In this document: positions 27,568 to 35,971 of the stretch, piece after piece
Layout of the letters: each line of letters opens with the position of its first letter
Numbering within the stretch: position 1 is the stretch's first letter
Origin: Variovorax paradoxus_P
GTDB taxonomy: Bacteria > Pseudomonadota > Gammaproteobacteria > Burkholderiales > Burkholderiaceae_C
Length of the DNA: 64,000 bases
Strand: one strand, 5' to 3'
Assembly (NCBI RefSeq): GCF_050627025.1
Contig: NZ_CP192473.1
Notes under the pieces: generated by a model
What the model was told of the DNA's origin: nothing
Databases searched by the model: none
The model's input: only the letters and a program-made list of their open reading frames with translations
Position numbers and translations under genes: made by a program

Positions 27568-28266
27568 TCAGCCACCGCCCGATCGCGTCTCCCTGCCCTC
27601 GAACTCCCGCCAAGCTTGGCGCACGGCACGAATGACGTGCAAACCATAGCCCTCAAGGTACTCCTCCACCTCGCGTCGGGTGGAGGCGCCGATTGGGAAG
27701 CCTTCATCGCGCACGATGTCACCGGCGACGTCGCCTACCGGGTCATTGCGACTACGCTGGCCGTCCAGCCAGCGATGAAACGGGGAGCGCGCCGCTTCAT
27801 GAGCAGCCTCGGCCGCACGTGCCGATGCTTCGAGCACATTGGACGCGCCGTCAGGCCTGAATTTCCGGCCGCGCTCTTCAGCCGGCAGCTTGTTCCAGCG
27901 AGTCAGGCTGGAGAGGAACCGCTCGCCGTCCTTACCGTCGGTGTGATAGCTGGTCGGCATCAAGTGGTCCGCTGGCCAGAAGACGTCGCACCGGGCGCAG
28001 TAGCACTTGGAAGGGTCGTCTTCCACTACGTCGCCGTGCAGGTAGTAGCGGTACGCCCCGAAAGGACGCAAGGGCGGGAGCGTAGCAACTCTCGCAAGGG
28101 TGACCTGGCCGCCACTGTGCTTTGACAGCAACGACCAGTTGGTGAAGCCGTTCTGCGCCGCAATACGGTCCAGAGCTTCGCTGCGGGTGATGGAGAGTTC
28201 GCGGCTGAGCTTCTTGGCTTCGCGGCGGAAGCGCTCGAGCTGAACGGAAGAGAAAGATGTAGCCAT
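27568..28266 (-). CDS. Hypothetical protein with Cys/His cluster, 3' end possibly frameshifted
   Basis: 232 residues from ATG 28266. The N-terminus (RFRREAKKLSRELSITRSEA, then FTNWSLLSKHS, about 10-52) is a helical segment I associate with uncharacterised mobile-element proteins. The centre has a possible metal site (CYCARCDVFWPADH). The last residues (RETRSGGG) look aberrant: shifting one base near 27598 gives AVAEALAAELKVTLAEVQEL and a natural-looking stop at 27507, so the true protein is probably about 20 residues longer. It lies 215 bases downstream of the defence-like operon in the same direction. Confidence 0.7.
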   Translation of the reverse strand: MATSFSSVQLERFRREAKKLSRELSITRSEALDRIAAQNGFTNWSLLSKHSGGQVTLARVATLPPLRPFGAYRYYLHGDVVEDDPSKCYCARCDVFWPADHLMPTSYHTDGKDGERFLSSLTRWNKLPAEERGRKFRPDGASNVLEASARAAEAAHEAARSPFHRWLDGQRSRNDPVGDVAGDIVRDEGFPIGASTRREVEEYLEGYGLHVIRAVRQAWREFEGRETRSGGG

Positions 28267-28481
28267 AGCCTGACTCCGCGGTCGCGGCAGGTCCGATGCG
28301 CCCACACACCGAGCCAGCAGCGACCATTGGAAGGTCAAGGCAGGACTCTTGTTTGAAGATGCTCGCGCTGTCGATACGGCTTCGCCTAGTGGACGGGCTA
28401 GCCGGCGGAACGGCTACATGCGTAGTGTAGCGGTTGCAACCGAGATGTGTCAGAGAATTCCTGGGCCCCTCGTGACGCCTG

Positions 28482-29369
28482 TCAGGCGTCTCCTGCCGGC
28501 TTGGCAGAGGTTGCGCCAACCTTGCGGTACTGAGCTCGGAAAAGCTCGTACAGACTATCGCGCGTGGGAGATGGCTGGGCGTCACGCGTGCTGGCGAACA
28601 TGTCGTAGTAGCGTGCAAACATCTTCCGGTCTTGCGCCTTGTTCCACTTCCAGCCGAGGCCCGGCGTGGACGCGTCCGGAAGCCGTTCGGTTGCCGCTCG
28701 GTGCAGGACGAAGGTGAACACATCGTTATTGATGCTCTTGACCATGGTGAAGGTCAAGTCAGCCACGCTTTCCAGAGCAGCCTTGCTGAGCTTTACGGGC
28801 TTCTCCAGCAATGAACTGTGTGTCTGCAGACCAAGGGCCGTCGCATTCTTCGCTCCGAGTTTGCCAAAACGATGAGTGCAGCAGTGACGCAAATGCAGAA
28901 TTTGGTCGAACTCCTCAACGAGTCGCTTGCTGCCGGCGGAAAGGCCCTTTAGACCAATGTACTTAGGTAGGGACTTTTCGATTTCCTTCTGTGTCGAGAA
29001 GCTGACTTCCTCCAGGAGGGCATCCGGCAGCATGTCAGGCTCATGATGTAGGGCGGCTGCATAAGAAAGTTGCTGAGTCGCACATAGCGCCTGGGCGTAC
29101 GGGTCGCAATGGATGAGCTTGCGGATGAGCGAGCGCATGTAGCCCTCAACCGCAGACACATACCCGACCAGAATGAGCCGACTTACTTCTGGCACGACCT
29201 CTTCAGTCGGACCGAGCGAGCTCCATTGCCGGTTCAGCGCCAGGCAATTCTCAAGAAACTGGTCGACTGGTGATTGCTTGGCTTCCGCATAACTGGCGTC
29301 AAACAGGGCCGCCGTGTCGATGGGTTGGCGCGTTGGCCGTACGGTGACGATGATTCCGTAGTTGCTCAT
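28482..29369 (-). CDS. HEPN-motif protein, third gene of defence-like operon
   Basis: 295 residues, largely helical. The segment EEFDQILHLRHCCTHRFGKL contains RHCCTH (161-166), fitting the RxxxxH motif of HEPN ribonucleases, in the usual setting where RH..VHR follows a hydrophobic helix. HEPN proteins often cut RNA in toxin-antitoxin and abortive-infection systems. Nine bases separate it from the ATPase gene, so they are co-transcribed. HEPN assignment is inferred from one motif and helical character; catalytic activity is not shown. Confidence 0.75.
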   Translation of the reverse strand: MSNYGIIVTVRPTRQPIDTAALFDASYAEAKQSPVDQFLENCLALNRQWSSLGPTEEVVPEVSRLILVGYVSAVEGYMRSLIRKLIHCDPYAQALCATQQLSYAAALHHEPDMLPDALLEEVSFSTQKEIEKSLPKYIGLKGLSAGSKRLVEEFDQILHLRHCCTHRFGKLGAKNATALGLQTHSSLLEKPVKLSKAALESVADLTFTMVKSINNDVFTFVLHRAATERLPDASTPGLGWKWNKAQDRKMFARYYDMFASTRDAQPSPTRDSLYELFRAQYRKVGATSAKPAGDA

Positions 29370-29378
29370 TGCCGCCTC

Positions 29379-31118
29379 TTACGACAGATAGTCGTCAACG
29401 AAGCTGTTCAGCACATCGACGATGCGAGCGGTTCGGCTCTTGCCGAAACCCGAGACGGTAAGCAACTCTGCCGCAGGGTCCTGCTTGGCCAAGTAATCAC
29501 GGATGGTCTTGAAGAACGGAAGGTTGTCCTTGATTTGCTTCCGCTGCCAGTCAGTAAGTCCAGGCACATCCGTGATGGACGTATCAAGGCACAGATTGAA
29601 CGTGGATGCGTCGACCAACTGATGCGCACAGTTGTGGCAGAAGCGCTGATTGTCGCTAAGCCGACGCTCTGAACAGTTGGCGCACTTTGGAAGCGCCAGA
29701 TTGAGACCCGCGACAAAGTGCTCGCCGACCACGCTGTCTAGGCTCTTGCGGAGCGGATGCTTGGTGGACTTGTTCCGAATCCCGTCCAGGTTCTCTTTTA
29801 GCGACCCCTTGTGGCCAGTGAAAGTGCCGTTGCTCAGCAGCAAGGTGGTGTGCGGGATGTACTTTCGGTAGATGCGGTTCCCGCCGTGCTTGACGTCGCC
29901 ATCGTTGTAGATGAGGCCGGCTTCGATTAGCAGGTTGAGGGTCCGCTCAAGAAGTGGAACCAGCTCGTCGACGCGGATGCCGTACGCGACGCCTTTCTCG
30001 CCACGGGCTAGCAGCTGCACGTTGTAGTCTTTCAGCGCCTTCGCCACATTGCCAACAAAAGTCTCGCCTGCGGCGACGAGAATTTCTAGCTTGGGAATCT
30101 TCTTCCCCAGGGTTCGGAACTCTGCAAGCCGGGCCGTGAGGTGCTCGACGATGATGCGGTTGACGCCTTGCTGGGCTGTCCTGAACCCTCCTCGCTGATA
30201 GTCCTCCAGCATGGTCAAGTAGGCGCGAGGGATACCGAACGCCGCGAACCTTAAGAGTGCCGTCACTTCGTCTGGAATGGCTTCGAGGCCTTTCACGCGG
30301 ACGGAAGCGATGTCGCCCATGATGGCGTCGTACTCAGTGCTCTCAATCGATATCCAAGCCGGAATTGCCGTTGCATCCTGGCCTTGATGAAAACGTGGAC
30401 TTGCCTCGGTGGTACCGGGGTACACGGAAACCTTTGGAGCAATCGTCGCTGACTTCAACGAGCGCACGATGTCCAGGAACTCGACCAAGTAGTCGGGTGT
30501 CAGGGTCATCGCCGCGTCGTCGAGCAGCAGCACCGTGTACTTGCGTTCGGCGGCTTCCCGCAGCTTGTCGATGACGCTCTTGGTGCGGTCAATGGATAAG
30601 GAGTCTGAGAACGCATTGAGCGCGTCATCAAGCGGTTGGTTGCGCTCAAGACGCGCAGCAAGTGCGTGCAACTTATCAGGCGGGTATTCCTGCTCTTCGA
30701 ACACCTTGTCAGCGACGGAGATGGGAGGCATCCAGGCCTGTGCACTTTCATGCGCAGAAATGAGGATTCGCGCTAGCACCCATGAGTGAAAGAGCTGGGT
30801 GGCTCCCGCATTGCTCGAGAGCAATGGCTCGAGTCGGAAGTACCGCTGAAAGGACGAGAACACCGCGAAGGGCTTAGATGCGGTATCGCGGCAGTTCAGC
30901 CAAGCGAACCGCATCATGTGGGTCTTGCCACAGCCGCGCGGTCCCACAATTGTTCGCAACGCGCGATTGGTCAGCTCGCAGGTGATGGTGCTGAACAGAG
31001 AGCCTGTGCTGGCGGTCTCATTCAGCAGGTCCTCCAGCGGGATGTAGTCGGCGCGCTGTTGTAGCGTGACGCTGAGCTCGTCGGCCGAAGCTGTTGCTTG
31101 CGCTGTCATGGGCGGCAT
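29379..31118 (-). CDS. AAA/ORC-like P-loop ATPase with C-terminal zinc ribbon
   Basis: 579 residues. Walker A GPRGCGKT (59-66), Walker B YTVLLLDDAAM (195-204), a winged-helix-like middle (about 380-420), a zinc ribbon with CxxC pairs at 479/482 and 494/497, and a C-terminal segment (LLTVSGFGKSRTARIVDVLN) resembling a helix-hairpin-helix. The domain order suggests a nucleotide-driven switch that senses or binds DNA. It overlaps the methyltransferase gene by 13 bases and precedes the HEPN gene. I recognise no named system with this exact order. Confidence 0.85.
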   Translation of the reverse strand: MPPMTAQATASADELSVTLQQRADYIPLEDLLNETASTGSLFSTITCELTNRALRTIVGPRGCGKTHMMRFAWLNCRDTASKPFAVFSSFQRYFRLEPLLSSNAGATQLFHSWVLARILISAHESAQAWMPPISVADKVFEEQEYPPDKLHALAARLERNQPLDDALNAFSDSLSIDRTKSVIDKLREAAERKYTVLLLDDAAMTLTPDYLVEFLDIVRSLKSATIAPKVSVYPGTTEASPRFHQGQDATAIPAWISIESTEYDAIMGDIASVRVKGLEAIPDEVTALLRFAAFGIPRAYLTMLEDYQRGGFRTAQQGVNRIIVEHLTARLAEFRTLGKKIPKLEILVAAGETFVGNVAKALKDYNVQLLARGEKGVAYGIRVDELVPLLERTLNLLIEAGLIYNDGDVKHGGNRIYRKYIPHTTLLLSNGTFTGHKGSLKENLDGIRNKSTKHPLRKSLDSVVGEHFVAGLNLALPKCANCSERRLSDNQRFCHNCAHQLVDASTFNLCLDTSITDVPGLTDWQRKQIKDNLPFFKTIRDYLAKQDPAAELLTVSGFGKSRTARIVDVLNSFVDDYLS

Positions 31119-32335
31119 CCCGAGATAACCGTATCGAGAAGCGCATCTCGGGTGATGAACTTGGCGCCCACTCCGTGCGATGCCGTTTGCAGAGCTAGGC
31201 GACCCGCCTGACTGCTGAAAAAATTGAGCACTTCCGCGTGCAGCTCCGAGGCCACTCTGATGCGCAAGATGCAGTCTGACAATGCCACGCGGCCACGCTC
31301 GACGACCGCCACCTTGTCCTCAAGATTTCTGCCTACTCGCGCGACCAGGATGTCGCCCGGTTCAGCGAAGAGGGCGTGAATAGTCTCCGCCCGAGCCTTG
31401 GAAAGCTGGAAAGCTCTAGGAACCCCAGTGCCTGTGAAGTCGGTGGTGTGGAACACCGGAAAGTCGCATGCGCTCCGCTCACTTGAAGAGAAGGAACCCC
31501 GAGCCACGGTTGCACCGAGGTTACGAAGCGTTGCGCGGCCACGGCGTTTTGGCGCGTTTTGAGCTGGTGCGCAGTGAAACGAGTAGTCCAGACGCGAGAT
31601 TGCCTCCTCCACAGGAAGGTTCAGAGACTCCGTGAGTGAGCCGTCCGCCTCGAGCCGCTGCAGCGTGATGGCGTCGGCCGGCTTACCCTGCTTGGTCAGG
31701 ACCACCACGTAGGCCTTTGCCTCTGTGCCGTGGAACATTCGGCGGGGCAGCTCGATGACGCGCTCAAGCCGATGCGCCGTAGTCAATGCATGCCGAAGGG
31801 CACCGCACTTCTCGCCTGCGATGATGCCGTCAGGCAGTATCAGCCCCAGCTTTCCGCCTGGCCGGAGGAACCGCAGGTTCTGCGCGATGAAGAGGATGTC
31901 CGCAGGAACACACTTAATGCGCGGATAGACCCCCGACAGTCCCGCGTCCTCAAGAATCTGACCGAAGTGGCTGCGCCATCTTGGTCGGATGTAGGGTGGG
32001 TTACACAGAGCCGAATGAGCCGCGCCTACGCTCAAACCGATTTTTCGTCCGAGTTGCGCGTCGAGTGCGTCGGCGACATGATGGCTGAAAGAGGCGTTGA
32101 CCTGTTCAGGTAGCCGCGAGCTGCCAGCGTCTTCGTCAATGTCCACCGTGATGAAGCGTGCACCGGTCCAACGTCGGCTGGCTTCGCCAACCAACGCGCC
32201 ATCACCTGCCCCGAGGTCGATCACTACACCTTTGGGCGCACGACCCATCGCCGAAACCAGCACCTTCGCCGCGCCACCACGGGTGTAGTACCGCCCATAG
32301 GGGTCGGAGTATCGAGATGCAGTTGCAAGCGCCAT
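31106..32335 (-). CDS. DNA adenine N6-methyltransferase with specificity-like C-terminus
   Basis: 409 residues. SAM-binding motif I DLGAGDG (40-46) and the catalytic NPPY (112-115) mark a gamma-type N6-adenine methyltransferase. After about residue 260 the sequence resembles a target-recognition domain of type I/IIG enzymes (EPGDILVARVGRNLEDKVAV, then FFSSQAGRLALQTASHGVGA). It would modify adenine in a specific DNA site, probably to mark self DNA. No nuclease or helicase of a classical restriction system is next to it; instead it heads the ATPase-HEPN operon. Confidence 0.9.
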   Translation of the reverse strand: MALATASRYSDPYGRYYTRGGAAKVLVSAMGRAPKGVVIDLGAGDGALVGEASRRWTGARFITVDIDEDAGSSRLPEQVNASFSHHVADALDAQLGRKIGLSVGAAHSALCNPPYIRPRWRSHFGQILEDAGLSGVYPRIKCVPADILFIAQNLRFLRPGGKLGLILPDGIIAGEKCGALRHALTTAHRLERVIELPRRMFHGTEAKAYVVVLTKQGKPADAITLQRLEADGSLTESLNLPVEEAISRLDYSFHCAPAQNAPKRRGRATLRNLGATVARGSFSSSERSACDFPVFHTTDFTGTGVPRAFQLSKARAETIHALFAEPGDILVARVGRNLEDKVAVVERGRVALSDCILRIRVASELHAEVLNFFSSQAGRLALQTASHGVGAKFITRDALLDTVISGCRP

Positions 32336-32729
32336 GTTTTGTTGTATTTAGATTGCCTATGTGTAGCGTCAGCTCCCGACTTGCTTTTCAGGCGCAGCCG
32401 AGAGTGTCGCCTAACGTCGACCAGCCACACGTGGTTTCGCAAGGGGGCGCTCGTCGCCCGCCTCCCTTGCGTGCCGCCACAATGAGCATACCGCTCATAA
32501 TATCGCTCTCAGGGCATGAGCTGCTTCGTTCTGCGGCCCGCTCTTCAAGGCAGGTGGGCGCGGAGCGCTCCAAGTGGTAGTTTGGCTTGCCCTCCAAAAG
32601 CAACAGGCCGCGTAGCCGTTGCTAGCCCCGTGCGTCCAGCCCGCTCACGTGGCGCGCGCAACTTTGATTGCGTCCAAGTTAGGCGGAAGAAAACTAGATG
32701 GGTGCATCGGTTTTGACCAGTCCGCGAGA
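32336..32729. other. Intergenic region upstream of the methyltransferase operon
   Basis: No credible gene. An inverted repeat, ATGAGC-ATACC-GCTCAT (32482-32498), could be an operator. The two flanking genes point leftward (DUF927 fragment ending at 32730, methyltransferase starting at 32335), so the operon promoter must lie here. Confidence 0.45.
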
Positions 32730-34298
32730 CTAAATCTCGATACCGAGCAGCCGTGGCGAAAGACAGTAGCAGTTCAGCAGACCTACGCCTGGCACCCGAA
32801 CCTTGCGCGTGAGACGCCCCTGCGCGCCCTCGTCTACGACGAGCAACTGATGGTCGAGGAGCACCCGGCATACCGCCTTGTAGTCAAACCCCTTGCAGAC
32901 TTCGCTCCGGAACACTTCGGGCAGCACGAGATATTCAACGGAGATGCCTTCCGACAACGAGTCTGGCATTCGCTCGCCGAACTCCGCTCCGTGCTGGCTG
33001 TTGCTTCGAATCGGTTCGCCATGAGCGTTGAGCATGCGCCGGAACCCCGCACGCTGCAGAGGCGCAGGCGCGTGGTCATCCGCACCGCGGTGCATCCAGC
33101 CGAAGCGGCCCGTGCCGTGGATCTCGATAAATTGCCGTACTGCACGGAGCATCGCCGCGACTTCGCCGTTGCCCATTCCTCCGCGCGAGGCCAGCCATGC
33201 ATCGAAGCACGCCTTCACCGCGCCTTCGGCTTCGCCTTCGCCTTCTTGCCACCCGGTTAGGCCCGCACTCGTAGCCAACTCGCCCGCAACGCCGACGAGC
33301 GCAAATCGCGCACCCACGCGCTCCACTTGGCCTGAAGCACCATGCGGCACGATCTGTGAGGCGAGCAACGCCGCCGACGCTCGCACCCGCTTGGCGAGCA
33401 TTTCGGCATTGGCGCAGGCCCACTCGATGAAGGCCCGCCCCGGCGCGCCGTAGCAGCCCGCCACACCCTGTAGCAGATGGCGAGCGAAAGCGGCCCCGCC
33501 TTCGTGGCCGTGGAGGTCTTCGAACATGCCGAGGCCCGCTCCCGCATCGGCCGGAATGTCCGCCATGCGCACCTCCTGCCCTGTGCGAGCCCGCTTCATT
33601 CCTTCGGCCATGTGGTCGGCGAGACCCAGTTCACTCGCCGAGAGGAACAGTAAGCGCCAGGAGAGGCGCGCGCGGGGCAGACCTGCGCGGGTGGCTCTGG
33701 CTTTGCTCTGTTCGTTCGCCAGCATGTAGGCGCATTCGCCGGCGGTCTTCGGGTCTACCTGCGCGAGCTCATCCAAGATCAGCAACGAGTCGCAATGCTG
33801 TGCCGCGATGGCCTCTAGTGCGTTGTCCGTGGTGCGCCAGCGCTGCAGATAGTCAGCGCCGCCGTAGACGCTGGCGGCGAGCTTGAGCGCCGTCGTCTTG
33901 CCCGAGCTTGAGTCACCTCGAAGATGGAAGCCTCCGCTTTCGACCCCTCCGGGGCGGAGCAGGGGACCTGCAAAGGCACAAGACACGGCGAACACCAACC
34001 GTGAGTTGCCAGCGCAAAACTTTCCGACCCGCTCTCGCCATTGCGCGACGCTACCCCGCGCCTTGAAGGTGTTTTCCATCTGGCTGTCGGATTGAAAGAC
34101 GATGCGTTCAGCTTCGTCTCCGATGGATTCACGCGGCAGGACAAAAGCGTGGTCGTGCCAGCCGATGCGGTCCGTGCATTGCGCGAAAGTCCCGGGTGAA
34201 CGGCTCTGGATGTACTGGGCCAGCAGGTTGCGCGCGCGCGGTGAAGCGGCGATACGCAGTCCCATGTTCAGCAAGAAAGCCCGGTATTCACCCCCCAT
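32730..34298 (-). pseudogene. DUF927 primase/helicase-like protein, 5'-truncated copy
   Basis: 522 residues from ATG 34298: the C-terminal part of a DUF927 protein, with Walker A GDSSSGKTTALKLAAS (about 128-143) and Walker B DSLLILDELAQVD. DUF927 proteins act with toprim/PriCT primase domains in replication of plasmids and satellite-like elements. The N-terminal primase part is missing: homology to the copy at 59091 starts near 34325, where an IS66 tnpB ends. One extra G at about 34292 breaks the frame just upstream of the ATG. The rest, including the natural C-terminus, is intact, so a partial protein may still be made. Confidence 0.8.
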
Positions 34299-34331
34299 CG
34301 CCCGACAGCATGCGCGCGGGCAATGGACGCG

Positions 34332-34661
34332 CTACAGCGTGGTGATCACACCGGCCCCACCGACAAGCTGCCAGGGCAGTCCAAGTACCAGCGCATCGAA
34401 CTGCGGCCGGCTCAGTGTCAGCGTTCCGTCGACATTCTTGGGCCAGGCGAATTTGCCGCTGTTCAGCCTCCTTGCTGCCAGCCACACGCCGATGCCGTGC
34501 ACGAGGACCTTCATGCGTTTGGCACGCCGGTTGGCGAAGAGGTAGGCATGGTGCGGGCGTGCAGCGCCGAACACCAACATGACCCACGCCAGAGCAGCCT
34601 CGGTGCCGGCACGCATGTCCAGCGGCTGCACTGCCATCCAGATGGACTCGACGCGGATCAA
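34332..34661 (-). CDS. tnpB: IS66 accessory protein TnpB
   Basis: 109 residues with the IS66 Orf2 (TnpB) pattern: an N-terminal RVESIWMAVQPLDMRAGTEA, the middle HAYLFANRRAKRMKVLVHGI and the C-terminal GKFAWPKNVDGTLTLSRPQF. TnpB is needed for IS66 transposition, though its activity is unclear. It is intact but without its TnpC transposase partner. It differs clearly from the TnpB at 55832, so the two IS66 copies are separate elements. Confidence 0.9.
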   Translation of the reverse strand: MIRVESIWMAVQPLDMRAGTEAALAWVMLVFGAARPHHAYLFANRRAKRMKVLVHGIGVWLAARRLNSGKFAWPKNVDGTLTLSRPQFDALVLGLPWQLVGGAGVITTL

Positions 34662-35053
34662 CGCAAGATCTCGCGAAGCCAGGCAGCGCTCGCCGCTGCG
34701 GCGCTGGATGGCCAGTTCACGACCACTGTGGTCGCGCCGCGCTTGAGTTCGATGCGGATGTCAGATGCTCTCGACGAGGCCGTGGCGTCGAGCTGCACGG
34801 GCACGAACGCCGCCTTGGCTTGATCCCGCGGCAGATCGACGGTCGTCTCGATAGAGTCGGCGCTGGGCAACCGTGGACCGCCTTGCTCGATCCAGCGGCG
34901 CAACAGGTTCGCATTGATGCCATTGGCCAATGCCACCGAGGCGACCGACACGCTAGGTCGAGAGCAGGCGGCGACGGGGTTTGACTTGAACTCATCGGTA
35001 TGACGACGCCTGCGGCGCCGATCCCCCTTCACCGTCGTCTCGATAGTGTTCAC
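34658..35053 (-). CDS. tnpA: IS66 accessory protein TnpA
   Basis: 131 residues. The N-terminal part (RRRRRRHTDEFKSNPVAACS, then SVASVALANGINANLLRRWI) is the helix-turn-helix region of IS66 TnpA; the C-terminal half ends with RIELKRGATTVVVNWPSSAA. Overlaps tnpB by 4 bases (ATGA type). Intact, but part of a truncated element. Confidence 0.85.
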   Translation of the reverse strand: MNTIETTVKGDRRRRRRHTDEFKSNPVAACSRPSVSVASVALANGINANLLRRWIEQGGPRLPSADSIETTVDLPRDQAKAAFVPVQLDATASSRASDIRIELKRGATTVVVNWPSSAAAASAAWLREILR

Positions 35054-35592
35054 GTGTCCGCCAAGAAATAAGTGGAGTAGTGAACACGATGCTCCTAGGC
35101 TCGCTGGCGGGAATCAAGACGGGTTGGCCGGACGCTTACATAGTGCGCGACTACATCTTCGGTTGATCGCATTGCTCCTAGCCTGACCAAGTGCGGTCCA
35201 TTCCACCACCCTGCGCATGATGGACTTGGGATGCGCATATCGAGGTTGAAAGTTAGTTCAGGATCTCCTGCTTTTGCAGGATTTGTTGTCTCGCTGATCA
35301 AGGCCAACAATGGAATTAGCCAAATAAGAGCGCTATTCCTACAACAACAATTTGCTGGAGGGACCCATGTCGGGATCGACAGCATTGCGACGCAATGTGT
35401 GTGTGCACGCGCGCAAATTTTTTTCGCGCTCAGTGCACCGAAGTTTGCTTCACAAGCGCTTTACGCAGGGCAGCCCCGCGCAGCGACCGGAAGCTTCAAA
35501 CGTCCAGCTTCCGGTCGAAATTCTTCCAGAAGAAGCGTCGCACTGCCCAGCAGGAGGCGAGACCGTCGCAGGGACTGTAGCCACGGTACCAA
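35054..35592. other. Intergenic, no supported gene
   Basis: Located between the IS66 remnant and the Rhs locus. Open frames (35231-35971 + upstream part; 35450-35905 -) lack protein-like composition before 35645. I see no IS end or RNA gene. Confidence 0.4.
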
Positions 35593-35971
35593 ATGTACAC
35601 AAGCGTGCTTCTGCCGGCGATGGCATTGGCAGCATGCCTCGCGAGTGAAACGCGATGACAGCGCAGACCAACTTGCCGCACTGGCCGCTGGCACGCAGGC
35701 GAGTGACGTTTTTATGTTCAGCGCCGACTGGTGTCCCAACTGCCGCGAAGCCAAGAGCTGGATGGACCAGCACGGCTTCAAGTACGAGCAGTGCGACATC
35801 GACCGGGACCATGGCTGCCAGGCGCGGCTGGCGAGCCTCGGGGGCGATGGCATTCCTTACTTGATTGTCAGAGGCCATCACATGAGAGATGGCTTCGATT
35901 CGCAAGAGTTTGCCGCTGCGCTTCGCAGCACGCAGGTTAGTTCAGAAAAACAGCAGGGAGCAGAACAGTGA
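35593..35971 (+). pseudogene. Thioredoxin-like lipoprotein, frameshifted in its signal peptide
   Basis: ATG 35593 starts a lipoprotein signal (MYTSVLLPAMALAACLASE, lipobox ALAAC). Removing one A from GAAACG at about 35648-35650 joins it to the frame with FMFSADWCPNCREAKSWMDQ, a thioredoxin fold with a CPNC redox site, and a cis-proline region (GDGIPYLIVRG). The joined product has about 125 residues and would sit in the periplasm. As read, only GTG 35645 could start the redox domain. Its stop overlaps the Rhs start by 4 bases, so the two are coupled. Confidence 0.75.

Larger units (their letters stand above)
34326..35053 (-). mobile_element. Truncated IS66-family element (tnpA-tnpB only)
   Basis: The tnpA and tnpB genes are present in normal order with a 4-base overlap, but tnpC is absent: the sequence passes from the tnpB stop directly into the DUF927 gene. 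I find no IS66 terminal GTAAGC sequence at either side. It is a remnant left by deletion or recombination. Confidence 0.75.
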
